Origin: JANNPJ01 sp965200525
GTDB taxonomy: Bacteria; Actinomycetota; Actinomycetes; Actinomycetales; Kineosporiaceae
DNA: 64,000 nucleotides
Direction of reading: 5' to 3'
Assembly (NCBI GenBank): GCA_965200525.1
Contig: OZ241368.1
Location: 3,968,001-4,032,000, forward strand
Of this stretch, positions 8,398-16,578 are shown piece after piece (the first letter of the stretch is position 1; each line of letters begins with the position of its first letter). Under the pieces are notes generated by a model that made no database searches, was not told the origin of the DNA, and worked only from the letters and a program-made list of their open reading frames with translations. Both the position numbers and the translations under genes were made by a program.

Positions 8398-8398
8398 G

Positions 8399-9013
8399 TC
8401 AGATTCCTCTCGAGAGGGAGTCCTCGGCCGGGGAGTTCTCAGCCGCGACCGGGCGGTAGGTGAGCAGGGGCAGGCCGTCGCCGATCATCCGCGACTCGAC
8501 CAGGCGCAGGGGTTTGGCCCGCGTGGTCGTGTCGAAGAGCCGCAGGCCGTCGCCGAGCACGATCGGCAGGACCATCAGGCGCAACTCGTCCACCAGGTCG
8601 TGCTCGATCAGGGCCCGCCCGAGCTGATAGCTGGCGTAGACGACGATGTCGCCGTCGAGGTCGTGCTTCAGCTTCGTGACCTCGGACACCAGGTCGCCCC
8701 GCAGCACCGTGGAGTTGCTCCAGCGGGCCGACGGCAGGGTCGAGGACACCACGTACTTGGGCAGGGCGTTGAGCCGGTCGGCCCAGTCGGTGGTGCGCTC
8801 CTGCCAGCGCTCGGCGAACCAGGCATCCGACCGCCGGCCCAGAAGCAGCGCCGCGGTGTTCAGGGCCTCCTCGAACTCGACCTCGGCCCAGGCCTCCAGG
8901 TCCTTGCCGCCGGAGGTGTTGAACCAGCCGCCCCGGGCGAAGCCCTCCTGGCCGTCGGGGTCCTGAACGACCCCGTCGAGCGTGACGTTCGTGCTGATGA
9001 CGATCTTTCCCAT
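8399..9013 (-). CDS. Dihydrofolate reductase-like (RibD C-terminal type) protein
   Basis: A 204-residue protein of the YyaP/YwjB class, with MGKIVISTNVTLDGVVQDP at the N-terminus, LLLGRRSDAWF, KYVVSSTLPS, VYASYQLGRALIEHDLVDEL and LPIVLGDGLRLFD. The fold binds NADPH, and most members have no assigned substrate. It is first in a two-gene unit with the exporter and divergent from an ECF sigma gene. This pairing with a sigma factor carrying a SnoaL-like tail suggests sigma-dependent control. Confidence 0.85.
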   Translation of the reverse strand: MGKIVISTNVTLDGVVQDPDGQEGFARGGWFNTSGGKDLEAWAEVEFEEALNTAALLLGRRSDAWFAERWQERTTDWADRLNALPKYVVSSTLPSARWSNSTVLRGDLVSEVTKLKHDLDGDIVVYASYQLGRALIEHDLVDELRLMVLPIVLGDGLRLFDTTTRAKPLRLVESRMIGDGLPLLTYRPVAAENSPAEDSLSRGI

Positions 9014-9032
9014 CGCGGTTCTCCCAGTGTCG

Positions 9033-9082
9033 TGACGTCAGCGGTCAGCGAGGTAGACACCACCGCCCCGAAAAAAGGGGCG
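9033..9082. promoter_or_regulatory. Divergent control region: TGACGTCA and a GC hairpin with A/T loop
   Basis: Between the reductase-like gene and the sigma gene lie a perfect octamer TGACGTCA (9033-9040) and a hairpin with arms CGCCCC (9064-9069) and GGGGCG (9077-9082) around GAAAAAA. The A/T-only loop is unusual in this DNA. It could be a leader structure of the reversed unit or an operator. Confidence 0.35.
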
Positions 9083-9171
9083 CACCCGCGAGCGCCTCCT
9101 TTGCCCGGTTGCCGGTGTCGGTACAGCAGGCAGGACAGGATGCAGGCCGGGCGAGCAGAAGGTGGGGCGCA

Positions 9172-10173
9172 GTGACAGTCGAGACGATCGCGCGGGCGCA
9201 GGCCGGGGACGACGACGCGTTCCGGGAGCTGACCGAGCCCTACCGGCGGGAGCTGCAGGTTCACTGCTATCGGATGCTCGGGTCGTTCCAGGACGCCGAG
9301 GATCTTCTGCAGGAGACGCTGCTGGCGGCCTGGCAGGGCTTCGCCCGGTTCGAGAGCCGGGCCTCCCTGCGCACCTGGCTGTACCGCATCGCCACCAACC
9401 GATGCCTCAACGCGCGCCGCTCGGCCGCCCGGCGTCCGGCCAAGGAGTGGGACGTGCCCCACGTCCAGCCGCCCGAGCCGACCCGGCTCGGCGAGGTCGT
9501 CTGGCTCGAGCCGGTCCCCGACGCCGTCCTGGAGGGTGCCTTCGACGTGCCCCTGGGTCCGGAGGCGCGCTACGAGCAGAGCGAGTCCGTCTCCCTGGCC
9601 TTCGTGACCGCCCTGCAGGTCCTGCCGCCGCGGCAGCTGGCGGTGCTGATCCTGCGCGACGTCCTGGGATTTCACGCCGACGAGGTGGCCGACATGCTGG
9701 ACACCAGCGTCGAGTCGGTCAAGAGCGCGCTCAAGCGGGCCCGCGCTCGACTGCAGGACACCCAACGCATGCCCGACCGGCCACCGCCACCGGTCGGCTC
9801 GGCCTCGGAGGGGGCCCTCGTCTCGAGGTTCATGCGGGCCTGGCAGTCGGCCGACCTCGACGCGCTCGTGGCCCTGCTCACCGACGACGTCTTCATGGCC
9901 ATGCCCCCGATGCCCTACGAGTACGAGGGCCGGGACGTCGTGGCCCGCTTCTGCGCCAACATCTTCGACGCCGGACGCCGATTCGACCTGGTCGCGACCC
10001 GGGCCAACGCCCAGCCGGCGTTCGGGGTGTACCTGCGCTCGCCCGGCGGCCTCAGCCACGGCGTCGGCCTCTACGTGCTCACTCTCGCCGGCCAGCAGAT
10101 CTGCGGGCTGACCCGCTTCGAGAACAGCGTGATGCCCTCGTTCGGGCTGCCGCGGTCGCTGCCCAGCCCGTAG
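9172..10173 (+). CDS. ECF sigma factor with SnoaL-like C-terminal domain
   Basis: A 333-residue sigma factor. Region 2 (about 10-80) has HCYRMLGSFQDAEDLLQETLL and FESRASLRTWLYRIATNRCLN. Region 4 (about 140-205) has LQVLPPRQLAVLILRDVLGF and the helix-turn-helix SVESVKSALKRARARLQ. A SnoaL-like domain follows (about 220-325), as in the SigG/TIGR02960 group, in which this tail takes the place of an anti-sigma partner. The GTG at 9172 is chosen over an upstream in-frame start because AGGTGG precedes it and it gives the normal N-terminus MTVETIARAQAGDDDAF. Confidence 0.92.
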   Translation: MTVETIARAQAGDDDAFRELTEPYRRELQVHCYRMLGSFQDAEDLLQETLLAAWQGFARFESRASLRTWLYRIATNRCLNARRSAARRPAKEWDVPHVQPPEPTRLGEVVWLEPVPDAVLEGAFDVPLGPEARYEQSESVSLAFVTALQVLPPRQLAVLILRDVLGFHADEVADMLDTSVESVKSALKRARARLQDTQRMPDRPPPPVGSASEGALVSRFMRAWQSADLDALVALLTDDVFMAMPPMPYEYEGRDVVARFCANIFDAGRRFDLVATRANAQPAFGVYLRSPGGLSHGVGLYVLTLAGQQICGLTRFENSVMPSFGLPRSLPSP

Positions 10174-10198
10174 CCGCCGCCGGGCTTCGCGGGGGATC

Positions 10199-11077
10199 TC
10201 AGGCTTCGGGGATCTCGCGGCCGAAGTTCTCCAGGGTGATGGCCTCCGGCTCGGGGCCACCACGCTGCTCGGTGTTGAGATCGTCGATGGCCGACAGTTC
10301 GTCGTCGGACAGCTCGAAGTCGAAGACGTCGAAGTTCTCGGCGATACGGTGGGTCTTGGTCGACTTCGGAATGACCGAGCGTCCCTGTTGCAGGTGCCAG
10401 CCCAGCATCACCTGGGCCGGGGACTTGCCGTGAGCCTCGGCGATCTTGACAATGACGGGGTCCTCGAGGGTGCTGCCGTGCCGGCTGTCGCGGTAGAAGG
10501 TGATGCCACCGATCGGCGACCACGCCTGGGTCAGGATGCCGTGCTCGGCGCCGAAGGCCTGGGCCTCGCGCTGCTGGAAGTAGGGGTGCAGTTCGATCTG
10601 GTTGACCGCCGGCACGACTGTGGCTGTCTGCAGCAAGCGCGTCAGGTGCTCGACCATGAAGTTGCTGACCCCGATGGCGCGGACCTTGCCCTGTTCGAGC
10701 AGGGTCTCCAGCGCTCGGTAGGCCTCCAGAGTCCTGTCGAAGGCCGACGGCAGCGCCTGGTGCAGGATGAGCAGGTCGATCTGGTCGACCCCGAGCTTGC
10801 CCGCGCTCTTCTCGAAGCCGTGCAGCGTCTCGTCGTAGCCGTAGTCGCTGATCCAGATCTTGGTCTCGATGAAGACCTCGTCCCGGGCCCGCCCCGAGGC
10901 CTGCACAGCCACGCCGACCTCGCGTTCGTTGCCGTAGGCGGCAGCGGTGTCGATGTGCCGGTATCCGGCCTCCAGCGCGGCGGCCACGGCCGAGCGCGTC
11001 TCGTCGGGCGGGGTCTGGAAGACGCCCAGGCCGATCGCCGGGATCTCGACGTTGTTGTTCAGGGTGAGCTTCGTCAT
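10199..11077 (-). CDS. Aldo/keto reductase (AKR5-like)
   Basis: A 292-residue NADPH-dependent carbonyl reductase with a TIM barrel. The catalytic tetrad is D43 and Y48 (HIDTAAAYGNE), K73 (IETKIW) and H106 (LLILHQAL). GVSNF, NQIELHPY and the cofactor segment VIPKSTKTHRIAENFDVFDF fit the 2,5-diketo-gluconate reductase group. The start MTKLTLNNNVEIPAIGLG at 11077 is the family N-terminus. Convergent with the sigma gene; 25 bp separate them. Confidence 0.92.
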   Translation of the reverse strand: MTKLTLNNNVEIPAIGLGVFQTPPDETRSAVAAALEAGYRHIDTAAAYGNEREVGVAVQASGRARDEVFIETKIWISDYGYDETLHGFEKSAGKLGVDQIDLLILHQALPSAFDRTLEAYRALETLLEQGKVRAIGVSNFMVEHLTRLLQTATVVPAVNQIELHPYFQQREAQAFGAEHGILTQAWSPIGGITFYRDSRHGSTLEDPVIVKIAEAHGKSPAQVMLGWHLQQGRSVIPKSTKTHRIAENFDVFDFELSDDELSAIDDLNTEQRGGPEPEAITLENFGREIPEA

Positions 11078-11253
11078 CGTGCGGCTTTTCCCGTCGTGGT
11101 GCGGTTCATGGTGGTCCGGTTCAGGTCGATCGGCCACCCGGCCAGACAAGCTCACTGCGCGGCGCGCCGACAGTGACGGTCCTTCCCGGTACTGCCAGAG
11201 CCCCTCAGGTGTGCGGTGGTGCAGGAGAGTTTCCCGAGTCGTGATCCGTTCGG

Positions 11254-11277
11254 GCCCCTGCCCGCGACAGTAGGGGC
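11254..11277 (+). promoter_or_regulatory. Hairpin at the start of the sigma operon
   Basis: Arms GCCCCT (11254-11259) and AGGGGC (11272-11277) pair around a 12-nt loop and end directly before the first possible ATG (11278). AGGGG is also the only Shine-Dalgarno candidate for the ATG at 11284, so folding could hide it. Confidence 0.3.
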
Positions 11278-11283
11278 ATGGAG

Positions 11284-11832
11284 ATGGCCCAGCCCACCGA
11301 CGCCGACCTGCTCACGCAGGTCGCGGCCGGTGACGAGCGCGCTCTGCGGGAGCTGGTCGAGCGGCACTCGGCCTGGCTGCTGCTGCGCCTGCGGCGGCGC
11401 ACTCCGGACGAGGAGCTGGCCGCCTCGGCCCTGCAGGACACCTTCGTCGCGGTCTGGCGCAACGCCCGGAACTACCGCGGGGACGGCGACGTGGGGGCCT
11501 GGTTCTGGGGTATCGCGATCCGGCAGCTCGTCTCCCGGCTGCGGGTCAGGCAGGGACCGCAACCGGTGAGCCAGCAGGTGATCGCCGCGCTCTCGCCGAC
11601 CCTGCGCAGCGCCGAGGACGAACTGCTGCTGGCGGTCGAGCACAGCGATCTCGGCTCGGCCCTGACCGGGTTGTCACCCGAGCTGCGGCAGGCGTTGCAG
11701 GCGACCGTCGTCGACGGGCTGAGCACCCGGGAGGCGGCCCACCTGCTCGGCGTGCCGCAGGGCACGGTCAAGAGCCGGGTCCGCCTGGCCAAGGCCCGGA
11801 TGAGAGAGCAGCTGATGGAGGGGCCCGCATGA
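11284..11832 (+). CDS. ECF RNA polymerase sigma factor
   Basis: A sigma factor of about 182 residues. Region 2 is TDADLLTQVAAGDERALREL to FVAVWRNARNYRGDGDVGAWFWGIA; region 4 is LSPELRQALQATVVDGLSTREAAHLLGV with the helix QGTVKSRVRLAKARMREQL. The ATG at 11284 has AGGGG 6 nt upstream; the ATG at 11278 is too close to it. It overlaps the anti-sigma gene by 4 nt (ATGA). It heads a five-gene operon and probably activates its own operon and the ABC exporter. Confidence 0.9.
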   Translation: MAQPTDADLLTQVAAGDERALRELVERHSAWLLLRLRRRTPDEELAASALQDTFVAVWRNARNYRGDGDVGAWFWGIAIRQLVSRLRVRQGPQPVSQQVIAALSPTLRSAEDELLLAVEHSDLGSALTGLSPELRQALQATVVDGLSTREAAHLLGVPQGTVKSRVRLAKARMREQLMEGPA

Positions 11833-12647
11833 GCTGGCACATCGACGAGCCGACCTGGCAGGCGTACGCCGGGGGCCGGCTCGACCCGGCGGCCGAGGCC
11901 GCCGTCGAGACGCACGTGACGGCCTGCCCGCACTGCCGGTCCGGCGCGCCGGCCCTGATGCCGGACACGGAGCCGCTGTGGCGGACGATCCGGGCCGAGA
12001 TCAACCGGCCCCGGCTGCCGGCGCCGCTGCGGGCGCTGGCCCGCCTTGGCGTCCCGGAGGACGATCTGGTCGTCCTGGCCGGTGCCCGCGACCTGCTGCT
12101 CTCCTGGTCGGTCGCCGTGGGCGCGGCGCTGGTCTGCGCGATCGTCACCGGTCTCGCCCCGGCCGGCCTGCCCGGCGGACCGCGGGCCCTCTTCCTGATC
12201 CTGGCGCCGCTGGTGCCGGTGCTGGCCGTGGTGGCGACGTACGACGCCACCGACCCGTTCCGCGAGGTCACCGAGGCCTCGCCGTTCTCCAAGCTGCGCC
12301 TGGCCCTGCTGCGCACGTCGGCGGCGCTGGTCGCGGCGATCCCGCTGACGGTCGCGGTGGCGCTGAGTGTGCCGGACCTGAAGGGCTACTTCGCGACCTG
12401 GCTGCTGCCGGGGCTGGCGCTGACGGTGGCCACGCTAATCCTGCTGACCTGGCTGACCGCCTGGGTCGCCTGCGGGGTCACCAGCCTCGCCTGGGTCGCC
12501 TGCGGCTCGGTCGCGGCCGGCCACGGCATCATCGACGCCGTCGCCACCGCGGCCGGTCAGGCCGGTTTCGCCCTCGCCCTGGCCGCCCTGGCCGCGGTGT
12601 TCGTCCGGGCCGGCACCCTCCAGCACACCCGGGGAGTTCTGCGATGA
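11829..12647 (+). CDS. zf-HC2 anti-sigma factor with a polytopic membrane domain
   Basis: A 272-residue protein. The N-terminus holds the zinc-binding anti-sigma domain: H29-x3-C33-x2-C36 in ETHVTACPHC, with DEPTWQAYAGGRLD before it. From about residue 90 onward it has around six hydrophobic segments (90-110, 115-135, 155-175, 185-205, 210-230, 235-262). Most anti-sigma factors of this class have one span, so this one may sense a membrane event directly. It overlaps both neighbours by 4 nt. Confidence 0.85.
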   Translation: MSWHIDEPTWQAYAGGRLDPAAEAAVETHVTACPHCRSGAPALMPDTEPLWRTIRAEINRPRLPAPLRALARLGVPEDDLVVLAGARDLLLSWSVAVGAALVCAIVTGLAPAGLPGGPRALFLILAPLVPVLAVVATYDATDPFREVTEASPFSKLRLALLRTSAALVAAIPLTVAVALSVPDLKGYFATWLLPGLALTVATLILLTWLTAWVACGVTSLAWVACGSVAAGHGIIDAVATAAGQAGFALALAALAAVFVRAGTLQHTRGVLR

Positions 12648-13498
12648 CCGCTCGGCTCGACAACGTTTCCAAGAGCTACGGCCGGACCGTGGCGCTGCAC
12701 CCGACGACGCTCGCCCTCGAGCCCGGCGTGGTCGGCCTGCTCGGGCCCAACGGAGCCGGCAAGACGACCATGCTGCGGCTGCTCTCGACCGTGCTCGCGC
12801 CGGACGCCGGGACCGTCACCGTGGCCGGCCACGACGTCACCGGCTCGCACGCCGAGCGCACCGAGGCCCGCCGCCGGATCGGATACCTGCCGCAGGAAGT
12901 GGTCTTTCCCCGCGGCATGACGGCGTTCGGATTCCTCGACTACATCGCCGTCCTCAAGGAGTGGCGCGACACCGCGCGCCGCCACGAGGAGGTGCGCCGG
13001 GTGCTGGCCCTGGTCGACCTGGCCGATCGCGGCCGGATGAAGGTGAAGGCTCTCTCCGGTGGCCAGCGTCGCCGGCTGGCGATCGCGCAGGCCCTGCTCG
13101 GCGTCCCGGACCTGCTGATTCTCGACGAACCGACCACCGGACTCGATCCCGAGCAACGGGCGTCGCTGCGCGGCCTGCTCTCCGGGCTGCCGGGGACGGT
13201 CCTGATCTCCACCCACCAGACCGAGGACGTCGCGGCGCTGTGCGACCGGGTCGTCGTGCTCGACGCCGGCCTGGTCCACTTCGACGGGACGGTGCCGCAA
13301 CTGCTGGCCACCGCCGCGGGCCGGGTGCACCAGGGCCCGGTCGCCGCCCCCGGCGCCGTCCAGACCTGGAGGACCGGGACCGGGCTGATCCGATCCGTCG
13401 GCGGGCTGCCCGCCGCCGGGCACTCGGCCGTCGCACCGACGGTGGAAGACGCCTATCTGCTGCTGAGAAGCGAAACGACCACGGGAGTGACGTCATGA
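12644..13498 (+). CDS. ABC transporter ATP-binding protein
   Basis: A 284-residue ATPase: Walker A GPNGAGKTTM, Q-loop GYLPQEVVFP, signature ALSGGQRRRLAIAQALLG, Walker B LLILDEPTTGLDP, and H-loop ISTHQTEDV. The C-terminal about 60 residues form a variable extension. It overlaps the anti-sigma gene (ATGA) and the permease gene (ATGA), so it pairs with that permease, presumably as an exporter under control of the sigma factor. The substrate is not evident. Confidence 0.92.
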   Translation: MTARLDNVSKSYGRTVALHPTTLALEPGVVGLLGPNGAGKTTMLRLLSTVLAPDAGTVTVAGHDVTGSHAERTEARRRIGYLPQEVVFPRGMTAFGFLDYIAVLKEWRDTARRHEEVRRVLALVDLADRGRMKVKALSGGQRRRLAIAQALLGVPDLLILDEPTTGLDPEQRASLRGLLSGLPGTVLISTHQTEDVAALCDRVVVLDAGLVHFDGTVPQLLATAAGRVHQGPVAAPGAVQTWRTGTGLIRSVGGLPAAGHSAVAPTVEDAYLLLRSETTTGVTS

Positions 13499-14385
13499 CG
13501 ACAACCACGAGCGCCCCGCCGGTGCTGGCCGTGCTGGCCCGCCAGGAGATCCGGAACTACCTGAGATCCAAGCTGTTCTGGGCCGGGACGGCGCTGCTGG
13601 CCGCGGTGAGCGTAATCAGCTTCGTCACCGCCGTCCAGGCCGGTGCCGGTGACGATAACGCGTCGTCGGCGATGGACATGATCGCGCCGGCCGCCCTGCT
13701 CGGGGTGTTCGGGCTGATCGTGATGGCCGGACTGGCCAAGCGGTCCGACCGGGCGGCCGAGGCCGCCGGGTCCGTCGCCGTTCCCGAGCGCACTCGGACG
13801 ATCGCCCTGGCCGCCGCCGTGGTGGTGCCGCTGGCCGTGGCGCTGGTCTGGTTCGCGGTCGCGCTGATCACCTATCGGGCCGACCCGCCTGCGCCCTCGA
13901 CGGTGCCGTTCGCGCCGATCGGCGACGGCTTCGTCCTGACCGCGATGTTCGCGCTCGGCGTGGTGCCGGCCGTCAGCGGCCCGATCCTCGGCCTGCTGAT
14001 CGGTCGCTGGCTGCCCCGCCGGGGCGTCACCCCGCTCGCGGTCGTCCTGGTCGTGCTGGTCACCATCGTGATGCAGGGCAACTTCCGGTCGACCTGGCAC
14101 TGGCGCGTGCTCTGGCCCTGGACGCAGTGGTACGGCCCGGTGGGCTGGAACTCCGGTGACAACCACTGGGCCGCGCTGCCCGGATCGCCGCCGGTGTGGC
14201 TGCTCTACCTGCTGGCGGTGTGCGCCCTCGGCATCCTGGCCGCGATCTATCACGACCGGGAGTCGGACCGGATCACGCTCCGGAAGCTGATCGCCGGGGT
14301 GGGGGTCGTCGCCCTCGCCGCCCTGGTGCTGACCATGACTCTCGGATTGGACCAGGTCGCCTACAACCCGGTCATCGGCAGCTGA
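13495..14385 (+). CDS. ABC transporter membrane protein
   Basis: A 296-residue integral membrane protein with about six spans (near residues 26-47, 58-80, 98-122, 137-160, 170-190, 235-255, 270-290). It has the N-terminal amphipathic VLAVLARQEIRNYLRSKLFW typical of ABC-2-like permeases and a Trp-rich external loop at about 195-225 (STWHWRVLWPWTQWYGPVGW). It overlaps the ATPase gene upstream and abuts the next membrane gene. Confidence 0.75.
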   Translation: MTTTTSAPPVLAVLARQEIRNYLRSKLFWAGTALLAAVSVISFVTAVQAGAGDDNASSAMDMIAPAALLGVFGLIVMAGLAKRSDRAAEAAGSVAVPERTRTIALAAAVVVPLAVALVWFAVALITYRADPPAPSTVPFAPIGDGFVLTAMFALGVVPAVSGPILGLLIGRWLPRRGVTPLAVVLVVLVTIVMQGNFRSTWHWRVLWPWTQWYGPVGWNSGDNHWAALPGSPPVWLLYLLAVCALGILAAIYHDRESDRITLRKLIAGVGVVALAALVLTMTLGLDQVAYNPVIGS

Positions 14386-14999
14386 TGGTGCGCCACGCCG
14401 CCCGAGGACTGCCGTGGTCGCTGATCGGCGCCGCAGCCGTGCTGATCCCCGGTCTGCTGGCCCTGGTCCGGGCCGACCCCTGGACACTCTGGCCGTTGCA
14501 GGGCACCGCGGTCGGTCTGCTGGCCGGGGCGGTCGGCTGGTGCCTCGACGAGCCGGCCGCCGCCGTGGTCGACCCCGCCCCGCGAGGACTCGCCTGGCGC
14601 ACCCTGGCCCGGGCGGCAGGCATCGCCGTCCTGCTCCTGGCCTGGTCGGCCGGGATCTGGTGGGCCCGTGCTGGTCTCTACGGCCATCCGTGGGCCGTGC
14701 TCGGCCAGGGCTTCGCGGCCACGCTGATCGCGGCCGCCTGGGTGACCTGGCGGCGGGCCCGCGGCGAGGCCTCGCCGGGCCAGCGCTGGGCGCTCGGCGT
14801 CGTCCCGGCGACCACGGCCTGGGCCCTGGTCAAGCCGCTGAAACGGCAACTGCCCGTGTTTCCCTACGCTTTCGGCGGCCGGTACGGCGACTGGGCGCTC
14901 AGCGCCGCGGGCTGGACCGCCATCGGGCTGCTGTCCGGCGGGCTGCTCATCCTGATCCTGACCCGCGAGGGACGGTCCTGGGAGCGGATCGTGGGCTGA
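14385..14999 (+). CDS. Membrane protein of the sigma/ABC operon
   Basis: A 204-residue protein with about five or six spans (residues 11-29, 37-55, 80-98, 107-125, 140-155, 170-192). It starts on the last base of the previous stop (TGATG), so it is translationally coupled to the permease gene. No family is recognised. It may be a second permease subunit or accessory part of the exporter. Confidence 0.65.
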   Translation: MVRHAARGLPWSLIGAAAVLIPGLLALVRADPWTLWPLQGTAVGLLAGAVGWCLDEPAAAVVDPAPRGLAWRTLARAAGIAVLLLAWSAGIWWARAGLYGHPWAVLGQGFAATLIAAAWVTWRRARGEASPGQRWALGVVPATTAWALVKPLKRQLPVFPYAFGGRYGDWALSAAGWTAIGLLSGGLLILILTREGRSWERIVG

Positions 15000-15005
15000 T
15001 CGGCC

Positions 15006-15028
15006 GGCCTGCTGGTCAACACCAGGCC
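15006..15028 (+). terminator. Hairpin after the sigma/ABC operon
   Basis: GGCCTG (15006-15011) pairs with CAGGCC (15023-15028) seven nt after the operon's last stop. The rest of the gap up to 15183 shows no other clear element. Confidence 0.4.
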
Positions 15029-15183
15029 CATTGACGAGAGCCCAATATGTCGGCAAAGTTACGTACGCAGCCAACCCCTGACCCTGGCTGAGCAGTACCC
15101 CCGCGCGTCCCTGATTCGCCGCACTGGCCGCTGTCCGCAGACGTCCAGGCCGCGAGAACGGGCACCGCACGAAAGGTGCACCG

Positions 15184-16500
15184 GTGACAACGTTGTCCCA
15201 TGATCGCGGCCGAACTCGGTGGGCCCGAAAGGCGCTGCGCGCTTCGGTGGCGCTCGCGCTGGGCATCTCGGCCGTCACCACCGCTGTGAGTCCGGCCTGG
15301 GCCGCGACCGCCCCCAAGGGTGCGGCGGCCACGCCGGTGAAGGTCATGCCGCTGGGAGCCTCGATCACCTGGGGCACGGCCTCCAGCGACGGCAACGGTT
15401 ACCGCGAGAACCTGCGCAAACTCCTGGCCGGCAACGCCGGGGTGCCGATCGACTACGTCGGCTCGCAGCAGTCCGGCACCATGGCCGACAAGGACAACGA
15501 GGGCCACCCCGGCTACCGGATCGACCAGGTCGCCGCCGGTGTGGACGGGTGGCTGAGCACGGCCCATCCAGACGTCGTCCTGCTGAACGTCGGCACCAAC
15601 GACAGCATCCAGAACTACCAGCTGGCCACCGCCCCGGACCGCCTCAGTGCCCTGATCGACCGCATCCTCACCGACGACCCCGGCGTCAGCGTGGTGTTCT
15701 CCACCCTGGTGCCCTCCAAGGACGCCGGCAACAACGCCGAGGTCACCACGTTCAACGCCGCCCTGCCCGCGATCGCCCGGGCCAAGGCCGCGGCCGGCCA
15801 GAAGGTGCGCCTGGTCGACCTCAACTCCTCGCTGAGCACCGCCGACATCGGCCCGGACGGCATCCACCCCACCGACGACGGCTACGTGAAGCTGGCCAAT
15901 CTGTGGTACTCGGGACTGCAACCGGTCCTGGGCGCGGGCAAAGCCTGGCCGCTGTTCACGGAGGACTTCGGGGACGCCGCCCCGTCGATCACCTGGACCA
16001 ACACCGTCCAGTCGAGCCTCAACGTCGGCGGCTACTGCTGCGGGCTGGGTGCGATGGAGACCGGCCGCCGGGCGGAACTGGCTCATGGCGGCACCTATGC
16101 GCTGCTGTACTCGGGCAACGACACCAGCGCCTCCCAGTCGTACTCCTACAACCGGGTGTTCGACGTCCACCTGCTGATCGGCGCCGGGACGATGCTGTCG
16201 TACTGGATCTACCCGCAGCAGGCCAACGGGCGGTCGGTGGCGATCGACCTAGCCCTGACCGACGGGCGCTCGTTGCGCGACTCGGGCGCGGTCGACCAGT
16301 ACGGCGTGCGCGCGCACCCGCAGTTCCAGGGCCAGGGTGGCCATCTCGTGGTCGGGCAGTGGAACTTCGTTCAGGTCAACCTCGGACGGCTGGCCGGTGC
16401 CGCCGTTGATCAGATCCGGCTCGGCTACGACCAGCCCGCCAACACCGGCCTGTTCCGCGGTTACGTCGATGATCTCCAGATCGTGAATCCGGCCGGCTGA
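15184..16500 (+). CDS. Secreted SGNH/GDSL esterase with C-terminal beta-sandwich module
   Basis: A 438-residue secreted hydrolase. A signal peptide occupies residues 1-40 (RTRWARKALRA, hydrophobic core, cleavage after AWA). The SGNH domain (about 52-262) has nucleophile S60 in MPLGASITWG, block III GTNDS and block V DGIHPTDDGY supplying Asp and His. This matches the CE3-like acetylxylan-esterase group. Residues about 268-438 form an extra Trp/Tyr-rich domain beginning WPLFTEDFGD, probably a carbohydrate-binding sandwich. The GTG start has AAAGGTG upstream. It lies just before a GH31 glycosidase gene, so both may act on the same polymer. Confidence 0.88.
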   Translation: MTTLSHDRGRTRWARKALRASVALALGISAVTTAVSPAWAATAPKGAAATPVKVMPLGASITWGTASSDGNGYRENLRKLLAGNAGVPIDYVGSQQSGTMADKDNEGHPGYRIDQVAAGVDGWLSTAHPDVVLLNVGTNDSIQNYQLATAPDRLSALIDRILTDDPGVSVVFSTLVPSKDAGNNAEVTTFNAALPAIARAKAAAGQKVRLVDLNSSLSTADIGPDGIHPTDDGYVKLANLWYSGLQPVLGAGKAWPLFTEDFGDAAPSITWTNTVQSSLNVGGYCCGLGAMETGRRAELAHGGTYALLYSGNDTSASQSYSYNRVFDVHLLIGAGTMLSYWIYPQQANGRSVAIDLALTDGRSLRDSGAVDQYGVRAHPQFQGQGGHLVVGQWNFVQVNLGRLAGAAVDQIRLGYDQPANTGLFRGYVDDLQIVNPAG

Positions 16501-16507
16501 GAACCGC

Positions 16508-16530
16508 GTCGGCTCAGAGCCGGAGCCGAC
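16508..16530 (+). terminator. Hairpin between the esterase and GH31 genes
   Basis: Perfect 8-bp arms GTCGGCTC (16508-16515) and GAGCCGAC (16523-16530) with a 7-nt loop, 8 nt after the esterase stop. It likely separates the two transcripts, although partial read-through is possible. Confidence 0.5.
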
Positions 16531-16578
16531 CGGCCCCAGAACACCGAAGGCCCACCCCAACGACGTGGCAGGAGCCTC

